Below, one piece after another: positions 7,452-19,774 of a DNA stretch of 64,000 nucleotides (positions within the stretch are counted from its first letter, which is position 1; every line of letters starts with the position of its first letter). The position numbers and the translations under genes were made by a program. The DNA is from Bradyrhizobium embrapense (lineage in GTDB: Bacteria; Pseudomonadota; Alphaproteobacteria; Rhizobiales; Xanthobacteraceae): the NCBI RefSeq assembly GCF_001189235.2, contig NZ_LFIP02000004.1:310001-374000 (forward strand), written 5' to 3'. The notes beneath the pieces were generated by a model. It made no database searches and was not told where the DNA came from. It saw only the letters and a list, made by a program, of their open reading frames with translations.

Positions 7452-8663
7452 ATGAACATCGAAGTCGATCGCGAAGCCCTGCTTGATGCAGGCCCCTGGC
7501 AGCGCAATTTGATCGTCTGCCTGTTCGGCTCCTTCACGACCATCGTGGGGATGACGCTGCTGCTGCCGTTCCTGCCGCTCTATGTCGAACAGCTCGGCGT
7601 GACCGACCATGCCGCCATCGTGCAATGGTCCGGCGTCGCCTACGGCGCAACCTTCTTCAGCGCGGCGCTGACGGCGCCGTTGTGGGGACGGCTCGCCGAC
7701 CGTTACGGCCGCAAGCTGATGCTGATCCGCGCGAGCCTCGGCATGGCGATCGCGATGTCGCTGATCGGCATGGCGCACAATGTCTATGAGCTGGTCGGCT
7801 TGCGGCTGCTGACCGGGCTACTCGGCGGCTACGCGTCGGGCTCGAGCGTGCTGGTCGCGGCGCAGACGCCGAAAGCGCGGTCCGGCTGGGCGATCGGCGT
7901 GTTGTCCGCCGGCATCATGGCCGGCAGCCTGGTCGGTCCCTTGATCGGCGGCGTCCTGCCCGGCCTGATCGGTATCCGCATGACCTTCTTCCTGATCGGC
8001 GGCGTCATCTTCATCACCTTCCTTGGCACCACCTTCCTGATCCGCGAGGATGCGCGTCCGAAGACCGCGAAGGGCAGCAGACCGCGCGGCGGCTGGGCGC
8101 TGGTTCCGGACAAGCGCCCGATCGTCGCGATGTGGGGCACCGGCCTGCTGCTGATGATCGCCAACATGTCGATCGAGCCGATCATCACGGTCTATGTCGC
8201 GCAGCTGGTCGAGGCGCCGCAGGTGACGTTCGTCGCCGGCCTCGTGATGTCAGCCGCGGCGTTCGGCAGCCTGCTGTCGTCGTCGCATCTCGGCAAGCTC
8301 GCCGATCGCGTCGGCCACTGGCGGATCATCACGATCTGCCTCGCCGCGTCGGCGCTGCTGCTGATCCCGCAGGCCTTCGTGGTCAGCGGCTGGCAGCTGA
8401 TCCTGCTGCGCTTCCTGATGGGGCTCGCGCTCGGCGGCCTGCTGCCCTGCATCACCAGCGTGATCCGGCACAACGTGCCTGATGCGGTCACCGGCAGCAT
8501 GCTCGGCTATTCGATCTCGGCGCAATATGCCGGCCAGGTGATTGGCCCACTCGCCGGCGGCTTCATCGGCGGCCATATCGGTATGCGCGCGGTGTTCCTC
8601 GGCACCAGCGTGCTGATGGCACTCGGCGCGATCGGCAACTTCGTCGTCGAGAAGAAGGAGTAG
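7452..8663 (+). CDS. MFS transporter (drug/metabolite efflux type)
   Basis: A 403-residue inner-membrane protein with about 12 hydrophobic segments. The major-facilitator signature GRLADRYGRKLML lies in the first intracellular loop and LGKLADRVGHWRII is the equivalent in the second half. The family includes tetracycline- and multidrug-type exporters; the substrate is unknown. It follows the GntR gene by one base and ends at a bidirectional hairpin shared with lon. Regulation by the GntR protein through the upstream palindromes is inferred. Confidence 0.88.
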   Translation: MNIEVDREALLDAGPWQRNLIVCLFGSFTTIVGMTLLLPFLPLYVEQLGVTDHAAIVQWSGVAYGATFFSAALTAPLWGRLADRYGRKLMLIRASLGMAIAMSLIGMAHNVYELVGLRLLTGLLGGYASGSSVLVAAQTPKARSGWAIGVLSAGIMAGSLVGPLIGGVLPGLIGIRMTFFLIGGVIFITFLGTTFLIREDARPKTAKGSRPRGGWALVPDKRPIVAMWGTGLLLMIANMSIEPIITVYVAQLVEAPQVTFVAGLVMSAAAFGSLLSSSHLGKLADRVGHWRIITICLAASALLLIPQAFVVSGWQLILLRFLMGLALGGLLPCITSVIRHNVPDAVTGSMLGYSISAQYAGQVIGPLAGGFIGGHIGMRAVFLGTSVLMALGAIGNFVVEKKE

Positions 8664-8699
8664 TCGCGACCCGCCTGATGGCCGATCACCGCCCAAACA

Positions 8700-8725
8700 A
8701 AAACGGCGCCCGAAGGCGCCGTTTT
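8700..8725. terminator. bidirectional rho-independent terminator between the MFS gene and lon
   Basis: AAAACGGCGCC (8700-8710), loop CGAA, then GGCGCCGTTTT (8715-8725). The stem is perfect and flanked by A and T runs, so it can stop transcription from both convergent genes. Confidence 0.88.
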
Positions 8726-8747
8726 CCTGTTTCGATGGAAGCTCGCT

Positions 8748-11177
<2,430 letters not shown>

Positions 11178-11498
11178 GGCCTTATCCTTTTGTTTTGCCC
11201 CCTTGCTCCGCAGTCCGCCTGCTTGCGCGACCGCCACAAGGTGCCTTGGTGACCCGGAAGAAGATTGCTGTCAGCAGCCGCTTATTCCGCATCGTAAAGC
11301 GACGAATCTCACCACACGAGATCCCTCACCGATAGCATTAGGTGGCTATCAGGCCGGGGGGTGTCAAGTCTGAGAAGTGCCCGGAAATTCAGGCTAAACA
11401 GGCATTTACTGCAATGCCGCAGCGGTGCTGCTGGTGCGCCGCAGCGGCCGCCGGATCGCCCGGCAGCCGCGTGATTTGCGACGACAGAAAGTTGCGCC
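11178..11498. other. intergenic region between clpX and lon
   Basis: 321 bp with no supported gene. It carries the candidate lon promoter at 11337-11368; the clpX-proximal half shows nothing recognisable. Confidence 0.5.
11337..11368 (-). promoter_or_regulatory. possible lon promoter, heat-shock (RpoH) like
   Basis: On the minus strand CTTGAC (11368-11363) is followed after a 19-bp interval by ACCTAAT (11343-11337). The CTTG element fits RpoH -35 boxes, but the -10 match is poor, so this is tentative. Confidence 0.35.
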
Positions 11499-12773
<1,275 letters not shown>

Positions 12774-13239
12774 TCATTATCTCCGTCCGCCGTTCGATCT
12801 TGTTTGCCAGATCGACCCAATCCGGCACAAAACCGGGGCCTTGGGTAGATAGAGCAAATTCCGTACCAAAAAAGACCCTACGCAATACTGACCGTGGGGA
12901 TCACGGTTTATTCGAATCTCCGCGACCATAGCCGATGCATTACAGCCAACCATGCTGGCACCCGACTATCAAGAATTCGCTAATCGGAGGGCCGGCTCAA
13001 GACCGTGACAATACCGTGATTTTCCACGATCGCACGTGGAACACGCGTCGAAATCCACGGAACGTTGCGGGATTACCACGCCAAGCCATGAGCACGAAAG
13101 CGGAACTTTCTGCCCCAGCACATGCGCTTGCGAGGTACTCCACCGTGCTGCTTTGCCGACTATGTGAGGCGTCAATGTGGAGATCACATCGACGCCTCGG
13201 GTCGCTGTCCAGATCAGCTAGCCCTGTCAGGCAGCCTGG
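12774..13239. other. intergenic region between clpP and clpX
   Basis: 466 bp without a gene I can support. Short frames on either strand have no start context or conserved pattern. The length and lower GC suggest a separate clpX promoter here rather than simple read-through from clpP, but no promoter motif is convincing. Confidence 0.5.
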
Positions 13240-13875
13240 TTAGGCCGCCTTGGCCGCCGACGGGTCTTCCGGCCGCTTGTCGATGACCTTGTCGACGAGA
13301 CCGAACGCCTTGGCGTCCTCGGCGGTGAGGAACTTGTCGCGCTCGAGCGCGTCCTCGATCGCCTTGTAGGTCTGGCCGGTGTGCTTCACATAGATCTCGT
13401 TGAGGCGCTTCTTGAGATTCAGGATCTCCTGCGCGTGCAGCATGATGTCGGTGGCCTGGCCCTGGAAGCCGCCTGACGGCTGGTGCACCATGATGCGGGA
13501 GTTCGGCAGCGTGAAGCGCATGTCCTTCTCGCCGGCTGCCAGCAGCAGCGAGCCCATCGAGGCCGCCTGCCCCGTGCACAGCGTCGACACCGGCGGACGG
13601 ATGAACTGCATCGTGTCGTAGATCGCAAGGCCCGACGTCACCACGCCACCCGGCGAGTTGATGTACATCGAGATTTCCTTCTTCGGATTCTCGGCCTCGA
13701 GGAACAACAGCTGCGCGACGATCAGCGTCGACATGCCGTCCTCAACCGGGCCGGTGACGAAGATGATGCGCTCTTTCAGCAGGCGCGAGAAAATGTCGTA
13801 GGCGCGCTCGCCGCGATTGGTCTGCTCGACGACCATCGGCACAAGGTTCATGTAGGTTTCAACGGGATCGCGCAT
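13240..13875 (-). CDS. clpP: ATP-dependent Clp protease proteolytic subunit ClpP
   Basis: A 211-residue serine peptidase that forms the barrel chamber used with ClpX or ClpA. The catalytic triad is visible: Ser106 in GQAASMGS, His131 in MVHQPSGG, and Asp180 in ALERDKF. The oxyanion-hole region INSPGG lies at 72-77. ATG 13875 (MRDPVETYMN) is chosen over a TTG four codons upstream because it matches the normal N-terminus. It precedes clpX and follows tig on the minus strand. Confidence 0.97.
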   Translation of the reverse strand: MRDPVETYMNLVPMVVEQTNRGERAYDIFSRLLKERIIFVTGPVEDGMSTLIVAQLLFLEAENPKKEISMYINSPGGVVTSGLAIYDTMQFIRPPVSTLCTGQAASMGSLLLAAGEKDMRFTLPNSRIMVHQPSGGFQGQATDIMLHAQEILNLKKRLNEIYVKHTGQTYKAIEDALERDKFLTAEDAKAFGLVDKVIDKRPEDPSAAKAA

Positions 13876-13909
13876 GAAAGAACCCAAGGGTTAGGGGTGA
13901 TGCAGAACT

Positions 13910-13935
13910 TGACTCAAGGCTACCTGACTCAAGGC
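13910..13935. repeat. two direct copies of TGACTCAAGGC in the clpP leader
   Basis: TGACTCAAGGC occurs at 13910-13920 and 13925-13935, 15 bp apart, just upstream of clpP (35-60 bp before the ATG on the minus strand). Confidence 0.7.
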
Positions 13936-13944
13936 TTAACCCAG

Positions 13945-13970
13945 ATATGGGCCAATTTCCGGCCGACAAG
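13945..13970 (-). promoter_or_regulatory. candidate heat-shock (RpoH) promoter of clpP
   Basis: On the minus strand CTTG (13970-13967), then 15 bp, then CCCATAT (13951-13945). Both boxes fit RpoH consensus elements and lie 70-95 bp before the clpP start codon. The spacing is slightly short. Confidence 0.5.
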
Positions 13971-14100
13971 ACCGGCACTGGCCGTACTAGCCACCTGGGC
14001 AGGCCGCAGAAGTTCAAGCCGATTCGCGTCGGCACGCCTAGCGAGGGGGACCCTCACCAGGCCAGCTTTCGCGGTTCATCATTAACGCGAGATGCCGCAA

Positions 14101-15459
14101 TCAAGCGGCAGTTTGCTCGGCGTCTTCATCCTTGAACAGCTCATCCTTGGAGACCTTCTTCTCGGTCACGGTGGCGAGCTCCAGGACGAAGTCGACGACC
14201 TTGTCCTCGTAGATCGGAGCGCGGAGCTGGGCCAGCGCCTGGGCGTTGCTGCGGTAGTAATCCCAGACTTCCTTCTCGCGGCCCGGCATCTGGCGCGCGC
14301 GCTCGATCACGGCGCGCGAGACCTCGTCGTCGGTCACGGTGATCTTGTTCTTCTCGCCGATCTCCGACAGCACGAGACCGAGGCGGACGCGGCGGTCGGC
14401 GATCTTCTGGTACTCTTCCTTGGCCGCGTCCTCGGTGGTGTTCTCGTCGGCGAAGGTCTTGCCGGTCGAGTCCATCTCGGCCTTGATCGAGTTCCACATC
14501 AGGTTGAACTCTTCGGCGACAAGCGACGGCGGGGCCTCGAATTTGTGGCTCTCGTCGAGCCGGTCCAGCAGCGCGCGCTTGACCTTCTGACGGGTCGCGC
14601 CGGCGAACTCGGCGGTCAGACGCTCGCGCGCGGCTTCCTTGAGCTTGTCGAGCGACTCGAGGCCGAGCGTCTTGGCGAACTCGTCGTCGATCACGGTCTC
14701 ACCGGGCGCCTCGATCAGCGTCGCGGTGGTCTCGAACTCGGCCGGCTGGCCGGCGAGCTTGTCGTTCAGGTAGTTCTTCGGGAACGTGACCTTCAGCGTG
14801 CGGGTCTCGCCGGTGCCGATGCCGATCAGCTGCTCCTCGAAGCCCGGAATGAACTGGCCGGCGCCGATCACGACCTGGATGCCCTCGCCGGTGCCGCCCT
14901 CGAAGGCTTCGCCGTTGATGGTGCCCTTGAAGCTGATGGTGACGCGGTCGCCCTTCTCCGCCGTCCCCTCGGTCTTGGCGCTGTACGGGCGGCTGCCTTC
15001 CGCGATGCGCTTGATGGCATCGTCCACGTCGGCGTCGGAGACCTCGACCACCGGCTTCTCGACCGAGAACGACTTGAAATCAGCGAGCTGGATCTGCGGC
15101 ACGACCTCGATCGCAACGGTGTAGGTCAGGTCGGTCTTGCCCGACAGCAATTCCTCGACCTGGTCCTTCTCGGTCGGCATCGTGATCTTCGGCTCGCCGG
15201 CGAGGCGGAAGCCGCGATCTTCGAAAATCTGCCGGTTGGTGTCGCTGATGGTCTGGTCGATTGTCTCGGCCATGACCGAGCGGCCATAGATCTTCTTCAG
15301 GTGCGCCACCGGCACCTTGCCGGGACGGAAGCCGTTGAGACGGACCTTGTCCTTGAGGTCGACCAGCTTGGCGCCCGCCTTGGCATCGAGATCGGATGCC
15401 GGAACGCTGATCTTGAATTCGTGCTTCAGTCCCTCGTTGAGGGTCTCGGTGACCTGCAT
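14101..15459 (-). CDS. tig: trigger factor (ribosome-associated chaperone and prolyl isomerase)
   Basis: A 452-residue chaperone that binds nascent chains at the ribosome exit. The N-terminal ribosome-binding domain (about 1-130) includes the signature NGFRPGKVPVAHLKKIYG. The FKBP-type PPIase domain spans about 150-245 (GDRVTISFKGTINGEAFEGG) and the helical C-terminal chaperone arms follow. The start is the ATG of MQVTETLNEGLKHEF at 15459; a longer frame upstream runs through tRNA-Leu and cannot be coding. It is placed first in the tig-clpP-clpX-lon series. Confidence 0.97.
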   Translation of the reverse strand: MQVTETLNEGLKHEFKISVPASDLDAKAGAKLVDLKDKVRLNGFRPGKVPVAHLKKIYGRSVMAETIDQTISDTNRQIFEDRGFRLAGEPKITMPTEKDQVEELLSGKTDLTYTVAIEVVPQIQLADFKSFSVEKPVVEVSDADVDDAIKRIAEGSRPYSAKTEGTAEKGDRVTISFKGTINGEAFEGGTGEGIQVVIGAGQFIPGFEEQLIGIGTGETRTLKVTFPKNYLNDKLAGQPAEFETTATLIEAPGETVIDDEFAKTLGLESLDKLKEAARERLTAEFAGATRQKVKRALLDRLDESHKFEAPPSLVAEEFNLMWNSIKAEMDSTGKTFADENTTEDAAKEEYQKIADRRVRLGLVLSEIGEKNKITVTDDEVSRAVIERARQMPGREKEVWDYYRSNAQALAQLRAPIYEDKVVDFVLELATVTEKKVSKDELFKDEDAEQTAA

Positions 15460-15623
15460 GGTATCAATCTTCTTCCGCTTTTGCCGCGGCCCGAGCGGCC
15501 GTGGCAGTGTCAATCTGTTCGACGGTGAGCCTTGCGGCCTGACGTCTGTGGGTTCGGCGAACCCTCGTCCCCTTCGGGGGCCAAGGTTCTCCAAGAATTC
15601 GTCATGCAAACGCTGTAAGCGCT

Positions 15624-15708
15624 TGGTGCGGGCGGAGGGACTCGAACCCCCACAACTTTCGTCACTGGAACCTAAATCCAGCGCGTCTACCAGTTCCGCC
15701 ACGCCCGC
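15624..15708 (-). tRNA. tRNA-Leu(TAG)
   Basis: The reverse complement forms an 85-nt class II tRNA with CCA. The acceptor stem starts GCGGGCG, the anticodon stem CTGGA/TCCAG encloses TTTAGGT (anticodon TAG), and a long variable arm follows. Confidence 0.95.
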
Positions 15709-15861
15709 GCGAAAAGCATCCAGTCCGGCCGCGATGCCGCGGGCGGCCGGGCTTATAACATGCGCCCACCGGTTCGCAGCAAAAAAATGGCCGCTGAAGA
15801 GCCCGCCCTGCGACCGATCGCGACTGGACAGGTACATCTGAAAATGGTCCGCATCGTCCGA

Positions 15862-17175
15862 ATGGCAAGCCCTCCAATAAGTCCCGAATTTTCCCTCACC
15901 CGGCGCGACCTGATCGCCGGCCTCGGTGCCGCGGCGCTTTGCCCCGTTTGGCCGGGCACCGGCTCGGCGGAGGGCCGGACGGCGGTCGTGCTCCAGGCCA
16001 GGGTCGACCGCATCTCGCTTCGTCCGGGCATCCCGGACACCCCGGTCTGGTCGCTCGGTAGCGGCGATCTTCGCTTCAGGCGCGGCGAGGTCCTCGACGT
16101 GGCGTTCGGCAATGAGCTGCCGGTTCCCGCCGCGCTCGATTGCCGCGGGCTCGATGGCGTCCCGGCCGCGGAGCCGCTGGCCTCCCGGGCGCCGCTTGCC
16201 ACGGGGGCAAAGGATACCTTTCAGCTGCCGCTTCGGCATGCCGGCACCTTCCTGTGCGAACCGCTGTTCGGGGATGGCACGGCGCCGGCACGGCCGCGTC
16301 CGCTGATCGTGACCGGCACCTCGCCGGTCGCGGTCGACCGGGACGAAGTCTTGCTGATCGAGGAGTGGCGTCTGCAGCCCGATGGAACCGCGATCCCACC
16401 TGGAAGCGACCCGAAAGATTCGACGCAAATTCATACAATTAACGGCAAAACCTCATACGACATCTTGGCCCCGGCCAATGCCCGCCTCAGACTCCGCTTT
16501 ATCAATGGCAGCCAACGCAGTGTGCTGGCGGTCAAGCTCGAGAACCTCGACGTCCGGGTGATGGCGATCGACGGCCAGCCGGCAGAGCCGTTCCCGGCTC
16601 GCAACGGCGCGCTGGTGCTGGCGCCCGGCAGCCGCACGGATGTCTTTGTCGATGCGACCGGTCCGGCCGGAACCAGCTTCCCGATCCTGTTGCACGACGG
16701 CAAGCAAGCCCGTCCGATCGGCAGGCTCGCCGTCTCGAACGAGCCGCCGATCCGAACGGCGCCGTTCCCGCCGGCCCCACCGCTGCCGGGCAACGACATG
16801 CCCGCGCAGTTTGAGCTCAAGGGCGCAGCGCGATTCGATCTGGCGCTCGGCACGCCCACGGAGTGGTTCCGCCCAGCGGACTTCAAGCCGTCAACCGCCC
16901 CGGCCTTTCAGGCCAAGGCCGGCCGAACCGTCGTGCTGGCGTTGACCAACCAGGGCGCGATCGCAAACGTCTTTCATATGCACGGCCATCACTTCCGTCT
17001 GCTCGACCGGCTCGACGACGGCTGGAAGCCGTTCTGGCTCGACACGCTCGCGGTCGAACCGGGCCAGACCCAGCGCATCGCCTTCCTCGCCGAATATCCG
17101 GGCCGCTATCTGATCGAGCAGGTCGCGACGGATTGGGCCGCGCCGCGGCTGCTGCGATGGTACAATGTGCAATAA
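15862..17175 (+). CDS. multicopper-oxidase-like (cupredoxin) protein, Tat-exported, most copper ligands absent
   Basis: About 437 residues with a twin-arginine signal (FSLTRRDLIAGLGAAALC, Arg14-Arg15) and three cupredoxin-like domains as in laccases, CueO and FtsP/SufI. Where the first-domain copper motif HWHGL would be there is LDCRGLDGV, and where HSH is expected there is GTFLCEPLF. Only HMHGHH (about 372-377) remains, and the C-terminal HCH-M type-1 site is missing (YLIEQVATDWAAP). It is probably periplasmic and non-oxidase, perhaps a structural protein like FtsP. In-frame ATGs at 15760 and 15844 are alternatives. It is divergent from the tRNA-Leu/tig unit. Confidence 0.75.
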   Translation: MASPPISPEFSLTRRDLIAGLGAAALCPVWPGTGSAEGRTAVVLQARVDRISLRPGIPDTPVWSLGSGDLRFRRGEVLDVAFGNELPVPAALDCRGLDGVPAAEPLASRAPLATGAKDTFQLPLRHAGTFLCEPLFGDGTAPARPRPLIVTGTSPVAVDRDEVLLIEEWRLQPDGTAIPPGSDPKDSTQIHTINGKTSYDILAPANARLRLRFINGSQRSVLAVKLENLDVRVMAIDGQPAEPFPARNGALVLAPGSRTDVFVDATGPAGTSFPILLHDGKQARPIGRLAVSNEPPIRTAPFPPAPPLPGNDMPAQFELKGAARFDLALGTPTEWFRPADFKPSTAPAFQAKAGRTVVLALTNQGAIANVFHMHGHHFRLLDRLDDGWKPFWLDTLAVEPGQTQRIAFLAEYPGRYLIEQVATDWAAPRLLRWYNVQ

Positions 17176-17379
17176 CAAGAAAGTGGAGGCCGCCGAGGAA
17201 AACATCGATGAGCCAGAGAGTTGCAGCGATTCGCGGTGTGAGGGCGCGAAGCGTCGCGGTGTCCCTCAAGCGTCCTGTGAAGGCCTGATCGAATCCGGCC
17301 CGCGGGGGCTGATCGATGTCGAGACCGATCAAGATGTTACCGGCCGTACCTACTCTTCGCCTACAGCAAGCTGAGTAGC

Positions 17380-18345
17380 TCAAGCGCGCTTGCGATGACC
17401 GTCCGATCGCTTGGCCGGGGGTGGACGGACATCCCCGCCCCTGGCGGCCAACCTCGTCTCTTCCCGGACCATATCGACGAACGCACGAAGCCCGGCTGTC
17501 ATGTGCCGGTGTCTCGGATAGTAGAGGCGCAAGCCGGGAAATGGCGGCGTCCAATCGTCCAGCACGGCGCGCAACGTTCCGGCGGCGAGATGCTCGGTTA
17601 CCCAGTAATCGCTCACGAACGCCAGTCCGACGCCTTCGAGGGCGGCTTCGACCATCAGGCTATCACTGTCGAGGGTCAGCCTGCCCGGGACATCGATCAC
17701 CATCTGCTCGCCGCCGCGCTTCTCGAACTCCCAGTGATAGAGCTTGCCGCTCGGCATGCGCCTGCGAATGCATTCGTGGGCGAGCAGATCAACCGGCGAC
17801 CGCGGCACCGAAGCGCGCGCGAAATAATCCGGCGCCCCGACGACGATGAAGCGCGTGTCCGGGCCGCAGGGAATCGCGACCATGTCCTGTGGCACGGCTT
17901 CGGCCAGCCGGATGCCGGCATCGAAACCTTCCGCGACGATATCGATGGGACGTCCTTCGAGAGTCAGTTCGACATTCATGTCGGGATAGCGCCGCAGAAA
18001 CCTTGCGACGACGGGGCGGAGGATCTGGTGCGCGGCGCGCTCCTTCAGATTGATGCGCAGCGTTCCTGCGGGCGTGTCGCGAAACTCATTCACGTCCTCC
18101 ATCGCGCCGGCAATCTCGCGCAGCGCGGGACTGACCCTGGCGAGGAAACGCTCGCCCGCTTCCGACAGCGCGACGCTGCGCGTCGTCCGATTGATGAGTC
18201 GCACTCCCAGCCGCTTCTCCAGCGCGGCGATCGCATGACTGAGCGCCGACGGTGAAATGCCGAGCTCGGTCGCCGCCGCGCGAAAACTGCGATGCGTCGC
18301 GATCGCGACGACGGCGTTCAGTTCGAAAAGACCGGCGTGCTGCAT
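17380..18345 (-). CDS. LysR-family transcriptional regulator
   Basis: A 321-residue regulator. The helix-turn-helix lies at about residues 20-45 (SFRAAATELGISPSALSHAI) and the linker RTTRSVALSEAGERFL is typical. The C-terminal periplasmic-binding-like effector domain follows, starting near 90 with GTLRINLKERAAHQIL. It is transcribed away from the SDR gene with 102 bp between starts, the usual arrangement for a LysR protein controlling its divergent neighbour. The inducer is unknown. Confidence 0.9.
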   Translation of the reverse strand: MQHAGLFELNAVVAIATHRSFRAAATELGISPSALSHAIAALEKRLGVRLINRTTRSVALSEAGERFLARVSPALREIAGAMEDVNEFRDTPAGTLRINLKERAAHQILRPVVARFLRRYPDMNVELTLEGRPIDIVAEGFDAGIRLAEAVPQDMVAIPCGPDTRFIVVGAPDYFARASVPRSPVDLLAHECIRRRMPSGKLYHWEFEKRGGEQMVIDVPGRLTLDSDSLMVEAALEGVGLAFVSDYWVTEHLAAGTLRAVLDDWTPPFPGLRLYYPRHRHMTAGLRAFVDMVREETRLAARGGDVRPPPAKRSDGHRKRA

Positions 18346-18354
18346 TGTTCGATT

Positions 18355-18367
18355 ACCTGCATCAGGT
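18355..18367. promoter_or_regulatory. short palindrome in the LysR/SDR divergent promoter region
   Basis: ACCTGCATCAGGT is a 5-bp inverted repeat around CAT within ATTA-N11-TCAT-like sequence, compatible with a LysR half-site pair. It starts 9 bp upstream of the LysR start codon. Confidence 0.35.
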
Positions 18368-18447
18368 CATCCAACTTTATGCCGATTATTGCACTAATCA
18401 AGCTCGTCTATATCGAGCCCGCAATCTCGATCTAAAGGACATCTCCT

Positions 18448-19275
18448 ATGGCAAAGACCTTCCTGATCACGGGCGTTTCGTCGGGCTTCGGCCGCGCGCT
18501 GGCCGAGGCGGCATTGAGCGACGGCCACGCCGTCGTCGGCACCGTGCGCAACGAGAGCGACAAGCAGAAATTCGAAGCGCTCGGCGCAGACCTGCACGGC
18601 GTGATCCTCGACGTCACCAATACCGACGCCATCGCGCCCGCCGTTGCCGACATCGAGCGCAGGATCGGCGCGATCGACATTCTGGTGAACAATGCCGGCT
18701 ATGGCCACGAGGGCATTCTGGAGGAATCATCGATCGACGATCTCCGACGCCAGTTCGAGGTTAACGTCTTCGGCGCGGTGGCGATGATCCAGGCGGTGCT
18801 GCCCTTCATGCGCAAGCGGCGCGCCGGACACATCCTCAACATCACATCGATGGGCGGGATCATCACGATGCCCGGCCTCGGTTACTACCACGGCAGCAAG
18901 TTCGCACTGGAAGGAATCTCCGAAACCCTTGGCAAGGAAGTCAAGGATCTCGGCATCAAGGTCACTGCGGTCGAGCCGGGCAGCTTCCGCACCGATTGGG
19001 CCGGACGATCGATGGTCCGAGCGGAACGGTCGATCGCGGACTATGACGCGCTCATCGATCCGATCCGCAAACGCCGCATGGAAATGAGTGGCCGCCAGGT
19101 TGGCGATCCCCAAAAGGCCGCGCAGGCGATGTTGAAGCTCGCACTGTCGGCCGATCCGCCGACGCATCTGCTGCTCGGCAGTGACGCCGTGCGGCTGGTC
19201 GAGGACAAGATGAAACTGCTGCAGGCCGAATTCGATGCGTGGAAGAGCGTCTCGCTTTCCACCGACGTTGCCTGA
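18448..19275 (+). CDS. short-chain dehydrogenase/reductase (classical SDR)
   Basis: A 275-residue NAD(P)-dependent oxidoreductase. The dinucleotide motif TGVSSGFGRAL is at residues 8-18, NNAGYGHEG near 76-84, the catalytic Ser in NITSMGG, and the YxxxK catalytic pair in YYHGSK near 150. The SDR subgroup resembles proteins annotated as oxidoreductase/SDR with 3-oxoacyl-ACP-reductase-like folds; the substrate is unknown. It is divergent from the LysR regulator, which is its likely controller. A hairpin follows the stop. Confidence 0.9.
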   Translation: MAKTFLITGVSSGFGRALAEAALSDGHAVVGTVRNESDKQKFEALGADLHGVILDVTNTDAIAPAVADIERRIGAIDILVNNAGYGHEGILEESSIDDLRRQFEVNVFGAVAMIQAVLPFMRKRRAGHILNITSMGGIITMPGLGYYHGSKFALEGISETLGKEVKDLGIKVTAVEPGSFRTDWAGRSMVRAERSIADYDALIDPIRKRRMEMSGRQVGDPQKAAQAMLKLALSADPPTHLLLGSDAVRLVEDKMKLLQAEFDAWKSVSLSTDVA

Positions 19276-19297
19276 GTCTCATCGGCCGCCGCCAGCG

Positions 19298-19324
19298 CCG
19301 GTCCGTCATTGCAAGGCGGACCGG
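19298..19324 (+). terminator. hairpin downstream of the SDR gene, terminator-like
   Basis: CCGGTCCG (19298-19305) pairs with CGGACCGG (19317-19324). There is no clear T run, so rho-independent termination is uncertain. Confidence 0.4.
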
Positions 19325-19332
19325 TATCCCGG

Positions 19333-19755
19333 CTAGACTAGCTCGCGGCCGCGCCTCCAGAGATAGCGCACGTCCGGCTCCTTCTCCTCGTTGCGGCTGC
19401 CGTCGGTCGCTTCAACCGGTACAAAGCCGCGCGCTTCGTAGAACCGGCGCGCCCGCGCATTGCGCTGGAAGGTCCAGAGCTGCATACGGTCCGCGCCCTA
19501 CTGCGGGATTTCGAGCAGCGCGCTGCCGATGCCGCGGCCCTGCGCGGCCGGCAGCGCATAGAGCTGCGCGATCCAATCGTCGCGGAACGCGATCATCGCA
19601 TTCATCGCCTCGCCGTCGAACACGCCCCATAGCGTGCAGGCGGTAAACATCCGCTCGCGGTAGAATCAGCGGTATTCATCAGGCGTGTGCAGACCGGCGA
19701 GCCAGGGCAGCGCATCGTCGAACGCCGCACGATGCACGCACGCGGCGGCGTCCAT
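19333..19755 (-). pseudogene. GNAT N-acetyltransferase gene broken by two nonsense codons
   Basis: The minus-strand frame from ATG 19755 (or TTG 19785, overlapping the nnr stop) reads as a GNAT protein: ALPWLAGLHTPDEYR, stop, FYRERMFTACTLWGVF, then the acetyl-CoA P-loop region AAQGRGIGSALLEIPQ, stop, GADRMQLWTFQRNARARRFY and EARGFVPV. The internal stops are TGA at 19666-19668 and TAG at 19498-19500; the end is TAG 19333-19335. The frame is otherwise intact for about 140 codons. Both stops could arise by single C-to-T type transitions from Trp and Gln codons, so decay appears recent. It lies directly downstream of nnr. Confidence 0.82.
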
Positions 19756-19774
19756 GTCGGCAAGCGCGAGCCGC

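Noticed and set aside
14092..16434. Long frames on both strands over tig and tRNA-Leu
   Set aside because: They either oppose the trigger factor gene or extend it through a tRNA gene and cannot be coding in full.
17207..17287. A 26-codon frame (MSQRVAAIRGVRARSVAVSL) after the cupredoxin gene
   Set aside because: Too short, no ribosome-binding site that decides it, and no conserved pattern.
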